This document shows, one piece after another, positions 1 through 7,996 of a DNA stretch of 64,000 bases. Made by a program: the position numbers and the translations under genes. This stretch comes from Actinomadura sp. DC4. Its GTDB lineage: Bacteria; Actinomycetota; Actinomycetes; Streptosporangiales; Streptosporangiaceae. The stretch spans positions 434,001-498,000 of the forward strand of contig NZ_JAUEQY010000002.1 in assembly GCF_030406325.1 (NCBI RefSeq), written 5' to 3'. The number at the start of each line of letters is the position of its first letter. The stretch's first letter is position 1. The notes beneath the pieces were generated by a model. The model was not told where the DNA came from. It saw only the letters and a program-made list of their open reading frames with translations, and ran no database searches.

Positions 1-48
1 GCTCACTCACGACGACCAGCATTCCATCCGATGCTGACATCCGCCTCG

Positions 49-3000
49 TCAGGGGCGAGGTATGTCGCGCCGGTTGGCCCTGATGACGTCGAAGAGCTTG
101 TCGGCGAGCGAGTCCACCTGATCCAGTCGGCAGACGTCGTCGATGATCAGCCTCTGGCCGATCAGCCGGGTGAAGTCCGCTTGGTCGACGGCGCGGCGCC
201 AGAAATCGCGGCGGTGGATCTCTCCGACGGCCAGGACGTGAACCTTCGACACGAAGTCGCACAGCCGCCGGTCGATGGCATCGTCGACGACACCATCGGT
301 CGCGGTCTCGCCGAGAAGCACGCCGTACAGCGCTCGTTCGACCGGACTGAGCGGGTCGTCCTCGTCCTGCCGGTCTCTCTCGATATCAGTCAGGAGATCT
401 CGCAGGGCCAGCACCTGCTGTTCCCAGTTCTCCTTGTGCTGGCGGAGAATCTCCTCCAACCGCTGGCTGAGCAACGTGTACCGGTGCGGGTCGCGGTCGA
501 AGTTGACCTCGATGTGGTGGCGGATGGCGTGTTCCATCTCCGACGCCTTTGCTCGGGAGCCGCCGAGTGCCTCGACCTTCTCGCGGAAGTCGTTGGCGGT
601 GAGTGATATCGGCGGCAGTTTCTGCTCGATGCCGAGGGAGACGAGGTGCTCGTCGATCAGCTCGCGCACCTTTTCGCCGTACAGGCTGGGGTTGAACTCG
701 CCGCCGTCGATCCGGCGCCGGCGGCGCGCCCGCAGCTGGATCTGCGCGAAGAGCCGGGCGTCGGGAAGGTACGGCGTCACGGCGGGATTCGGCAGGATGG
801 TGTCGACCGTGGCGAGGAAGCGTTTGAGCTCGGCCTCGAACCGGTCGAAGAGCTGATGTTCGGCGAGCAGCAAAAGGACGCAGTTCTCGATGGCCTGCTC
901 GCCGGACCCGGGGGTGACACCGCGCTCGGTGAACAGCGCCCGCACCCGCCGACGCTGGGGATCGAGTTTGTCGATCTCCTCGGTCAGGCTTCGCAGTGTT
1001 CCCCGGACGTCTTCGTCCGCGTACGCCTGGAGTGCCTGGTTCAGGTGGTTGGCGACGCCGAAGTAGTCGACGACGTAGCCGCAGCGTTTCCGGTCGGCCG
1101 TACGGTTGACCCGCGCGACCGCTTGCAGCAGCTCCGCCTCCTTCAGCGACCGGTCCACGTACAGCACCTGCTCGATCGGCGCGTCGAAGCCGGTGAGGAG
1201 CATCGACTTCACGATCAGGAAGGCGATCGGGGGCTCCTCGTCACGGAACGGCCGGACGAACGCCTTGATGAGGCTCTTCTGGCGGCTTTCGTCGGTCCAT
1301 TCGGTATAGCGCTCCTCGTCGTTCGCCGTGCCCGGCGAGATGACGGGTACGAAGTCGATCGAACGGAGCCGGTCGAGCTGGCGGTACGCATGGATCAGCA
1401 GCGCGGTCCGCGGATTCGTCAACTCGGTCGGGTCGACGCCGCGTAGGTGTTCCGGCAGGATCTCGGCCCGTCGTACGAGCTGGTCACGTGCCTTGATGAG
1501 AGCGTCGCGGTAACGAATCGTGGCCTTGCGGCTGTGCGCGACGAGCTGGGCCTTGAACCCGCCCGGCATCACGGTGCCGACATAGTGGTGGAGGATGTTG
1601 CGCGCCTTGGCGGCGATGAGCTCCTCGGCCTCCAGCACATCGCCCTTGGTGGCGTACTTCCGCTGGAGTGCCTCGCGCTCCTCGTCGGTCTGCTCGGCGA
1701 ACATGTCCTCGAACACGTCGTCGAGATCGCGCCCGTCCCGGACCGCGCCCTTGACCGTACGGCCCTCGTAGAAGATCGGTACGACGGCGCGGTCCTTCTC
1801 GGCGTCCGCGAGCCGGTAGATGTCGATGAACGGGCCGAAGATCTCGTGTGTCTTCTTCCGCTTGCCCATGATGATGGGCGTACCGGTGAAGCCGATCCGG
1901 GCGCAATTGGGCAGTGCCTCCAGCAGGTTCTTGTGGAGGACGGAGCCGTGGGACCGGTGGGCCTCGTCGATGAGCACGACGATCGACTCGTCGGCGTTCA
2001 GCTCGCCGAGCGTTGGGGCGTGCTTCTCATCCAGCGCATCGTCACGCGCGCCCTTACGCGCGCCCCCGTCCTGCTGTTTCTGGATCATCACGAAGACGAT
2101 GCCCGGCCCGTGCTGACCGAGCAGCGCTCGGGCGTCTCGGACGCTTTTGGCTACATCGGTCTTCTCGCCGGCGAGATGCATGGTCGCGTTGAGCTGGCCC
2201 TGGAGCTGCGTACGGTCGGTGACGACGACGACCTTGGTGTTGTCAAGGTCCTCGATCGAACGCATCTTGCGGACCAAGAAGGTCATGGTCAAGCTCTTAC
2301 CGGAGCCCTGGGTGTGCCAGACGATCCCGCCGCGCTGGTCCGCCTCGCCGTTGATGGGCTTGGTCTCACCGGTCAACAGCCTCTTGATCGCCTTCTCGAC
2401 CGCGCGGTACTGCTGGTATCGGGGTGCGACCTTGACGATCGGGCCGTCGTCGGTCGGCATGAACGTGACGTAGTTGTGCACGATGTCGAGCAGCCGTTCG
2501 GGCTGGAGTATGACGCCGGCCAGTACGTCCTGAGGAGTCACCGACGCCGACGCCTTTCCGAGCATCCCGGCGAGCGTGTCACGCGTCAGCGGGTACGGGT
2601 CGCGCCACGGCATGTAGTGCTCGGCCGCGCCGGTGAACGTACCCAGCCTGGCCTCCTCCCCGGAGGTCGCGACGGTGAGCTGCACGGTGTGGAACAGCTT
2701 CGCGTTGCCTTCCGGGGTATGACTCCCGCCGCTCTCGGCGTACCGCTTCAGCTGCGTGACGGCCTCACCGATGGCGTTGTCCGAGCCGGGCTTCTTGCAT
2801 TCGACGACGACCAGCGGGATGCCGTTGACGAACAGCACCTCGTCCGGCACCACGTATTTACGGCCCTGGGTGCCAGGGACGTCGAGCCGGAACCGCGATA
2901 CGAGCACGAAGTCGTTGCGCTCCCAATGGCGCCAGTCGATGAAGTGCACCCGCTGCTCACGGCCGCCGTCCCAGGTCGGCAACCCGTCCACGGTGATGCC

Positions 3001-3354
3001 GTCCAGCAGCAGACCGGTGGCGGTCCGGTTCGCCTCTACCGGGTCGGTGACGCCGAGCCGGTCGAGCGCGTTGACCGCCTGGGAGATGCGATGCTCGTCC
3101 AGCCAGGGCCTGCCGTCCGCCCCAGGGTTGATGGCGTGCAGCGCCTTCCGCAGCCGATCGAGGAGGAACACCTCGGCGAACGACTCGCGCCCCGAGGCGC
3201 TGGGGTCGGTCGGTTTCGGCGCATCCGGTGCCGACCCCGCGAAATGTGTCCAGCCCATCCCTCCGAGCTGGCGGATCAACGGCTCCTCGACCTGTACGTA
3301 CTCCGGATCGCCCACAGCTCTACCCATCCTCCCCGTAACGCCCCTCACAGACAT
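49..3354 (-). CDS. hsdR: Type I restriction endonuclease subunit R (HsdR)
   Basis: Motor and nuclease subunit of a type I restriction-modification enzyme; in this family it translocates unmethylated DNA with ATP and cuts at a distance. An N-terminal PD-(D/E)xK nuclease motif is visible (D171, then VECK with E185 and K187). Helicase motifs follow: HTQGSGKS at 347-354, DEAH at 463-466 and FTGTPI at about 489. The 1101-aa length is normal for the family. The start is uncertain: the ATG at 3354 has only a weak Shine-Dalgarno, and a GGGGAGG abuts a second ATG at 3327. Its partners hsdM and hsdS are on the same strand but about 3.5 kb upstream, separated by regulatory genes, so hsdR probably has its own promoter. 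Family assignment is secure. Confidence 0.96.
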   Translation of the reverse strand: MSVRGVTGRMGRAVGDPEYVQVEEPLIRQLGGMGWTHFAGSAPDAPKPTDPSASGRESFAEVFLLDRLRKALHAINPGADGRPWLDEHRISQAVNALDRLGVTDPVEANRTATGLLLDGITVDGLPTWDGGREQRVHFIDWRHWERNDFVLVSRFRLDVPGTQGRKYVVPDEVLFVNGIPLVVVECKKPGSDNAIGEAVTQLKRYAESGGSHTPEGNAKLFHTVQLTVATSGEEARLGTFTGAAEHYMPWRDPYPLTRDTLAGMLGKASASVTPQDVLAGVILQPERLLDIVHNYVTFMPTDDGPIVKVAPRYQQYRAVEKAIKRLLTGETKPINGEADQRGGIVWHTQGSGKSLTMTFLVRKMRSIEDLDNTKVVVVTDRTQLQGQLNATMHLAGEKTDVAKSVRDARALLGQHGPGIVFVMIQKQQDGGARKGARDDALDEKHAPTLGELNADESIVVLIDEAHRSHGSVLHKNLLEALPNCARIGFTGTPIIMGKRKKTHEIFGPFIDIYRLADAEKDRAVVPIFYEGRTVKGAVRDGRDLDDVFEDMFAEQTDEEREALQRKYATKGDVLEAEELIAAKARNILHHYVGTVMPGGFKAQLVAHSRKATIRYRDALIKARDQLVRRAEILPEHLRGVDPTELTNPRTALLIHAYRQLDRLRSIDFVPVISPGTANDEERYTEWTDESRQKSLIKAFVRPFRDEEPPIAFLIVKSMLLTGFDAPIEQVLYVDRSLKEAELLQAVARVNRTADRKRCGYVVDYFGVANHLNQALQAYADEDVRGTLRSLTEEIDKLDPQRRRVRALFTERGVTPGSGEQAIENCVLLLLAEHQLFDRFEAELKRFLATVDTILPNPAVTPYLPDARLFAQIQLRARRRRRIDGGEFNPSLYGEKVRELIDEHLVSLGIEQKLPPISLTANDFREKVEALGGSRAKASEMEHAIRHHIEVNFDRDPHRYTLLSQRLEEILRQHKENWEQQVLALRDLLTDIERDRQDEDDPLSPVERALYGVLLGETATDGVVDDAIDRRLCDFVSKVHVLAVGEIHRRDFWRRAVDQADFTRLIGQRLIIDDVCRLDQVDSLADKLFDVIRANRRDIPRP

Positions 3355-3471
3355 GATCGCTCAGAGGTACGACGTTATGGCGGACTTTCCGGACACGCGC
3401 CAGAGAATTCCGAGGCCTGATTCGTCTACGCTCTCGGTTATCCCGTAACTACTCCCACCGAGGAGTGCAGC

Positions 3472-3711
3472 ATGAAGGCAGTTCGTCGCCTCGGCAAGAC
3501 TCCGGCCGAGCTTGGTAACACCACGGGCGTCAGTGGTTCACCTGACATCTTGGAGCTGGACGACGGCGCTTTCGCAGTGATCGGCGTCGACATCACCGAT
3601 CAGGTCCAGGATCTTGGTTCGTTCAGCGCGCGCTGTGCTTCGAACGAACGCGTGGTGAGAATCCCGCGCAACACTCTTACAGCGGCCAAAAACGACATTC
3701 CGGAAGGCTAA
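3472..3711 (+). CDS. Small actinobacterial protein paired with DUF6879
   Basis: A 79-residue acidic protein of unknown function, without membrane segments or cysteine-metal motifs beyond one Cys. The start is well supported by GAGGAG six bases before the ATG. Its TAA stop directly abuts the ATG of the DUF6879 gene, so the two are almost certainly co-translated. From memory, small proteins of this kind recur next to DUF6879 genes in actinomycete genomes, often near XRE/DUF397 genes; this is recollection, not a search. Transcribed away from hsdR. A structural or toxin-antitoxin-like relationship with its partner is possible but unsupported. Confidence 0.8.
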   Translation: MKAVRRLGKTPAELGNTTGVSGSPDILELDDGAFAVIGVDITDQVQDLGSFSARCASNERVVRIPRNTLTAAKNDIPEG

Positions 3712-4299
3712 ATGTATCCACCGGAATGGATGCTTTCGGCCAGCACGCGGCTGGATCTTGCCAAGTTCGGGGCCGCGTTCGCGACGGCTTGGTCGAGGAT
3801 CGAGTCAGGCTTCCTGAAGCTCGAATGCTGGCAGGCGTACCGAGAGTCGGAGGCGAGCCAGTCACAGGCGGCCTACGAACGCGGTGACATCGAGACCGCC
3901 CGTCGGCTCCTTCAGCGCGAGGCGGAGGCCGACCGGTCGCTGTATGAGGAGGTCGATCGACGACGCCTCGAATACGCACGGGTTCGCCTCGTGCAGGAAC
4001 CGTTGAGCAGCTACCTCGGGTACGAGCTGCTGAGCTACCGGATCCGCGCTGACATGGGCGAGAGGATCGAGGTCGTCCGCTGCGATCCGGCTCTGCGCCT
4101 GCCAGACGAACGGCACTTCGATTTTCTCCTGTTCGACAGGCATACCGCACTCATACACGACTATGGCGCAGGCGACGTCGGCCTGCAGACCGGCGGCTGG
4201 CTCACGCACGACCGGGACGCCATCGCCGGCTTGGAGGGGACGATCTCGAAGCTCCGCCGCAGCGCCGTACCTCTCCAGCAGTACCTGGTGAACACATAG
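3712..4299 (+). CDS. DUF6879 family protein
   Basis: A 195-aa soluble protein that I recognise as DUF6879 from the N-terminal block FATAWSRIESGFLKLECWQAY and the C-terminal block around FDFLLFDRHTALIHDYG. The function of the family is unknown. In actinomycetes it is commonly found with XRE/DUF5753 regulators and DUF397 proteins, as here. The gene begins immediately after the stop of the 79-aa gene, with GGAAGG as a ribosome site. It runs toward the DUF6082 gene with an 82-base gap that contains a possible promoter. Composition matches the surrounding high-G+C DNA. Confidence 0.85.
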   Translation: MYPPEWMLSASTRLDLAKFGAAFATAWSRIESGFLKLECWQAYRESEASQSQAAYERGDIETARRLLQREAEADRSLYEEVDRRRLEYARVRLVQEPLSSYLGYELLSYRIRADMGERIEVVRCDPALRLPDERHFDFLLFDRHTALIHDYGAGDVGLQTGGWLTHDRDAIAGLEGTISKLRRSAVPLQQYLVNT

Positions 4300-4346
4300 C
4301 TCGATCCATTTGCGCCGTCATCGCCGACCTCGGTCATCCGCAGCCC

Positions 4347-4375
4347 GATGACCACGCTTGGGTGACTGTTATGGT
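4347..4375 (+). promoter_or_regulatory. Candidate promoter for a leaderless DUF6082 transcript
   Basis: GATGAC (4347-4352), 17 bases, then TATGGT (4370-4375) resembles a housekeeping sigma promoter. The expected start of transcription falls at 4381-4382, exactly on the GTG that best fits as the start codon. No Shine-Dalgarno precedes that GTG, so a leaderless mRNA is the simplest reading. This is a pattern match only. Confidence 0.4.
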
Positions 4376-4381
4376 CTTGCA

Positions 4382-5074
4382 GTGAGTCGCCGGGAGTCGA
4401 GGCCCGTAGCCATCGGTGTCGCCCTGGTAGTCGGCTTGATGCTGGTGACCGCCGGCGTGGCCGTCCCCGTCGTCCTGCTCTTGCGTGTCGACGACGCGGC
4501 GCTGAGCCGGTGGTCCCAGGTAGGACAGGCGCTCGAGCCGGTCGGCGTGTTCTTCTCAGGCGTGGCCTTCATCGGGATCGCCCTGACGCTCTTCCTCCAG
4601 TCGCGCGAACTCCAGAACCAGCGAGAAGAGCTGACCATCACCAGAGAAGAGCAGCAACGAAACAGCGAGGTCGCGCTGCGGCAGTTGCACACCGATCTCA
4701 TCAAGATGGCCATCAGCGACCGCGAGCTACGTGAGGTCTGGCCGCCGATCGCACCAGGCATCGCCGAAACCAAGAAAGATCACTACTGCAACCTCATCCT
4801 CAATCTCCAGAAAGTCGCGTACGAGGCACACACGATCGAACTGGCCGAGCTGCGCGGTGCACTCCGTTATCTGATGGCCAGCCGCGACATGTACCGCTTC
4901 TGGACGAAGGCCCGCAGCGCACGTGGCGCGATCACCACCGGCGACGAGGCCGAGTACTTCTTCACCGCCGAGGTCGACAAAGCCTTTGCTGACGCCACGC
5001 CGCCGAAGGCGGCGGGATTGAGTCACACACTGAGGCACGTAATCGGCGAGTGGAGCTCGCGCCGACTCAGGTAA
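4382..5074 (+). CDS. DUF6082 family membrane protein
   Basis: A 230-aa protein with two N-terminal membrane segments (about residues 8-30 and 50-70). These are followed by a charged coiled-coil-like stretch (SRELQNQREELTITREEQQR) and a cytoplasmic helical domain. The order matches DUF6082, an actinobacterial family of unknown function. I prefer the GTG at 4382 over the upstream TTG at 4358, because a promoter-like pair ends seven bases before it and there is no ribosome site for the TTG. Convergent with the ATPase gene, 65 bases away. A role in signalling within the regulatory cassette is only inferred from position. Confidence 0.75.
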   Translation: MSRRESRPVAIGVALVVGLMLVTAGVAVPVVLLLRVDDAALSRWSQVGQALEPVGVFFSGVAFIGIALTLFLQSRELQNQREELTITREEQQRNSEVALRQLHTDLIKMAISDRELREVWPPIAPGIAETKKDHYCNLILNLQKVAYEAHTIELAELRGALRYLMASRDMYRFWTKARSARGAITTGDEAEYFFTAEVDKAFADATPPKAAGLSHTLRHVIGEWSSRRLR

Positions 5075-5139
5075 AGCGGACGGGACCTTCCGGGTCACGA
5101 TCAGTGGGTCGCACCCGCGACCTCGCTCCCGCCAGGCGG

Positions 5140-5607
5140 TCACTCGTGCTCAGGGCTGAAGCCGGACAGCCGGACGACGCCGGTCAGCTCGGTGGGGAAG
5201 ACGGCGGTGACCGTACGGCCACCGGCGTTGCCGTGCCAGCCCCAGCTCGTCGCGAGCAGGGAGACGGTACGCAGGCCGCGGCCTGACTCGGCGAGTTCGT
5301 CGGCGTCCGTGGGGGCCGGTTCGGTCGCACAGCCCTGGTCGGTGACCATGACCGCGACCTCGGCGTACCCACGGCGTACCCCGACGGCGAACGTACCGCC
5401 GGCCTGACCGGATCTGGTGTGCCGGAGCGCGTTGACCACGAGCTCGTCGACCGCGAGGAGGACGTCGTCAACGATCGGGCAGCCGTGCAGCAGGATCGCC
5501 ACGAACCGGCGCACGACCGACGCCTGCTCTGGGCAACCGGGGAAGGCGCGGCCCCAGCGGAAGACGTCCACGGGCGCGTCGGGGCGGGTGGCCAAGAGAA
5601 TCGACAT
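5140..5607 (-). CDS. RsbW-like ATP-binding regulatory protein (HATPase_c_2)
   Basis: A 155-aa single-domain GHKL ATPase of the anti-sigma/serine kinase type. The N-box is DELVVNALRHT and the G-box is ESGRGLRTV; no other domain is present. The start has a good ribosome site (GAGGTG before the ATG at 5607). Proteins like this are very numerous in actinomycetes and often sit beside XRE/DUF397 genes, as here, where the XRE gene diverges from it across about 230 bases. Members bind or phosphorylate STAS or sigma-factor partners; no partner is encoded here, so the target is unknown. Confidence 0.9.
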   Translation of the reverse strand: MSILLATRPDAPVDVFRWGRAFPGCPEQASVVRRFVAILLHGCPIVDDVLLAVDELVVNALRHTRSGQAGGTFAVGVRRGYAEVAVMVTDQGCATEPAPTDADELAESGRGLRTVSLLATSWGWHGNAGGRTVTAVFPTELTGVVRLSGFSPEHE

Positions 5608-5793
5608 AAGACACCTCGAAAGTGCTTTGGGCTTCGAACCGTGCGTTTCGCGACCAGGTCATCACACCCATGATTACACTGTGCAATCGTCCGTGTACTG
5701 CTCTTGTCGGCCCGATGCGGCCATCGGTTCACATTCGCACGGGCAGGCCTTGAACGTTCACATCACGTGCGTGCGATAGTCGAAGAACGGAGA

Positions 5794-5838
5794 ATGGACG
5801 TGCAGCACCTGAACAGTTCTTTGGACGATCAGCGATGA
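5794..5838 (+). other. Possible 14-codon leader peptide coupled to the XRE regulator
   Basis: A short reading frame (MDVQHLNSSLDDQR) ends in TGA that overlaps the ATG of the XRE gene as ATGA. The main gene has no convincing Shine-Dalgarno of its own, which makes translational coupling plausible. The leader has GGAG very close to its own ATG. It could be chance, since the frame is short. Confidence 0.3.
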
Positions 5839-6716
5839 CCAGCCCGTTCGTACGCCGCCGCAGGCTCGCCATCGAGCTAAGGACGCTTCGCGAGGAGGCC
5901 GGCATGACCACGGATCGGCTCGCCAAGCTGATCCACCAGTCACGCATGAAGATCAGCCGCCTGGAGAACGCCCACATCCGCCCCGACCTCGCCGAGGTCA
6001 TGAAGATCCTCGACATCCTCGGCGCGAAGGGCGAACGCTGGCACGACATCGTCCGCATCGCCCGCGACGCAGCAGAAAAAGGCTGGTGGGACGCCTACGG
6101 CGACGCCATGGGCCCCCGCCAACGCCTCTACGCCGATTTAGAGTCCGGCGCCAAGACCATCCGCGCCTACAATCAGACCGCAATTCCTGGTCTTCTTCAG
6201 ACACCGGAATTCGTATGGGCGCTCATCGAACTAAACAAAAGTGAGGGTCCGATCGACTATCGTCCGGAACGCATGGCGGAAGCTCGCGTTCAGCGGCAAC
6301 GGACTCTTGCCGCGCCTGGCGGCCCCACATACGAAGTCGTCCTCGACGAGTTCGTCCTGCGCCGCCTCGCCGTTCATCCTGTGGTGATGGAAAAACAGCT
6401 CAGACACTTGATCGACGTAGTCTCGCAAGAGCCAAGACTAACCGTGCACGTACTACCCATCGATGCAGCTCTCTTCGGTGGCTTGCTACCGAAGTCGTCC
6501 TTCACGCTATACACATTCCCCGACCCCGAGGATCCACCTATGGCCGTAACCGATACGGTCAATGCCGACCTTGTCTACACCGAACCAGATGCGGTATCAC
6601 GATACGCCGGACACTACGCGCGTCTTGAATCTGCATCACTCTCTCCTGCGGCCAGCCTCTCTCTTCTGAGCAAGATCGCAGATCAACTAGCCAATAAGGC
6701 GGGACATTACAAATGA
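5835..6716 (+). CDS. XRE-family regulator with DUF5753 domain
   Basis: A 293-aa regulator. An N-terminal helix-turn-helix (about 8-65, LREEAGMTTDRLAKLIHQSR) is followed by a DUF5753 ligand- or partner-binding domain (from about 95, with the typical AIPGLLQTPEF segment and a C-terminal YAGHYARLESASLSP). This is the standard actinomycete partner of DUF397 proteins; a DUF397-like frame overlaps its stop as ATGA. G+C falls visibly from about 6150 onward, so the 3' half differs from the 5' half. Members act in developmental or stress switches; the target here is unknown. Confidence 0.93.
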   Translation: MTSPFVRRRRLAIELRTLREEAGMTTDRLAKLIHQSRMKISRLENAHIRPDLAEVMKILDILGAKGERWHDIVRIARDAAEKGWWDAYGDAMGPRQRLYADLESGAKTIRAYNQTAIPGLLQTPEFVWALIELNKSEGPIDYRPERMAEARVQRQRTLAAPGGPTYEVVLDEFVLRRLAVHPVVMEKQLRHLIDVVSQEPRLTVHVLPIDAALFGGLLPKSSFTLYTFPDPEDPPMAVTDTVNADLVYTEPDAVSRYAGHYARLESASLSPAASLSLLSKIADQLANKAGHYK

Positions 6717-6838
6717 TCGGGATATGCAAATATTGGCGCAAGTCTAGCCACAGCGACCCAAACGGAGAGTGCATAGAAATAACCATTATCCAGACCGACT
6801 ACCCTAAGAAAGAAAGCGGGCTGATCGAACCCTGCTGA
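6713..6838 (+). CDS. Truncated DUF397 protein
   Basis: A 41-residue frame starting MIGICKYWRKSSHSDPNGEC. Its Trp-Arg-Lys-Ser-Ser and Asn-Gly-x-Cys-Ile-Glu residues are the hallmark of the N-terminal half of DUF397. The usual second half (a VRDSK-like strand followed by a Phe/Trp helix of about 25 residues) is absent. After ECIEI the frame becomes Lys-rich and A+T-rich and stops. The start overlaps the XRE stop as ATGA, the typical arrangement. It is either a decayed or a shortened version, at the boundary with the low-G+C hsdS gene. Confidence 0.7.
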   Translation: MIGICKYWRKSSHSDPNGECIEITIIQTDYPKKESGLIEPC

Positions 6839-6874
6839 AGCACCGTCAACTGATCGCCAGTTCTGCAGCACGAA

Positions 6875-7996
6875 TTAATCAGGCAGCCGAACGTTCCCAC
6901 TCAACAAATCCTCCATAAGTCCTTGCCTGAGAAGGAGGAGCTTTTCTAGCTGCCGCTTTTCGCTTCGAATCAGCGCGTTTCCATGATCGACGAGTCGAAC
7001 AATTCGGTCCTGTTCGAAGAGATCCGGGATAGCCACCTTTAGCAAACGGACACTACTTGCGCTGATCTTCACCATACTTTCGGAGGTCCCCTGCGCTACG
7101 GCTTGAATCTGCCGCCGAACAGAGGAGCTCTGGAGTGTAATTTCCAGGAAATCCGCACGACACCAAGCGTTTGGCTTGAGTCGCATCATGAGATCCGGAT
7201 AAATACAAGGCACACCTATTTCGCGGTAACACCCGGCAAGGCCGACCAAATCCCGAGTGTTGGCTCGACTTATTAGCAGATCACCGTCTTCTAGTATAGC
7301 CTGCCTGTTCGATACGCTCCAAGAAGGAACATTTTTAAGCTGACGCGGCTCGAAACCGGACTCCGTCAAACATCCCAACCCGATAGCAACGAGCCCGGTC
7401 CACTCATCAACCTCCTTCGGCGAAAAACCATTACGAGGACCACAAGCCAGGTAGTCCATCAAGGATCGACAGGAGCCTTGGATTTGATTCAGCAGATACG
7501 ATTGGATGCCTTTCTGCCTCAAGCTCAGCTTAGCTATGACACGCTCGGACCTACCGATCTGATCATCGATCGTGTCGAGAATCTCCGCGAGCCTCCGCTG
7601 CTCCGCTACGGAAACCGGGTAGACCACCTTCAGCGAAGCAACGGCGCTCTGAGTCAGCAGCGGCTGCGCCTGTCGAGTGGCCAGTTTTCGCGGATCAGTA
7701 TAGACAAGTAGGTGCCACAAGAAGTTAATATCGACAATCGACTCGCGCGGAAGAACTGTCAACACGTTATCTGACGCCCAGCATGGCTCGTCGGAATAAT
7801 TTACAGCGCCGGCCGCGCCGACGCGTCCGACAAGATAACCCGGACCGAAGTTTGACGTACTTGTGCTGCCGATACGACCGTTGGCCCCCATGACGGGTAT
7901 GTCACCATAATTCGAGCCTACTGGGACACTTCCCGCCTTGATAACCGTCAACTCAGCAAGAGAGCTTCTTACCCAGCCAGAGGGCAGCTCAGGCAT
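6875..7996 (-). CDS. hsdS: Type I restriction-modification specificity subunit (HsdS)
   Basis: DNA-recognition subunit of 373 aa. Two target-recognition domains (about 10-140 and 200-330) are each followed by a conserved helical spacer; the first ends [16 protein letters not shown] and the second [16 protein letters not shown]. The recognition sequence cannot be read from the protein. I place the start at the ATG at 7996: it overlaps the hsdM stop by eight bases and has GAGGAG seven bases upstream, better than an in-frame ATG at 8011. Much of the gene is near 50% G+C, far below its neighbours, which suggests that the recognition domains were acquired by exchange. Confidence 0.95.
   Translation of the reverse strand: MPELPSGWVRSSLAELTVIKAGSVPVGSNYGDIPVMGANGRIGSTSTSNFGPGYLVGRVGAAGAVNYSDEPCWASDNVLTVLPRESIVDINFLWHLLVYTDPRKLATRQAQPLLTQSAVASLKVVYPVSVAEQRRLAEILDTIDDQIGRSERVIAKLSLRQKGIQSYLLNQIQGSCRSLMDYLACGPRNGFSPKEVDEWTGLVAIGLGCLTESGFEPRQLKNVPSWSVSNRQAILEDGDLLISRANTRDLVGLAGCYREIGVPCIYPDLMMRLKPNAWCRADFLEITLQSSSVRRQIQAVAQGTSESMVKISASSVRLLKVAIPDLFEQDRIVRLVDHGNALIRSEKRQLEKLLLLRQGLMEDLLSGNVRLPD

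Noticed and set aside
1447-3420. A 657-codon open frame on the plus strand opposite hsdR
   Set aside because: Antisense open frames are common in high-G+C DNA; the product is low-complexity Val/Asp/Leu/Arg and has no motif, while the minus strand encodes a complete HsdR.
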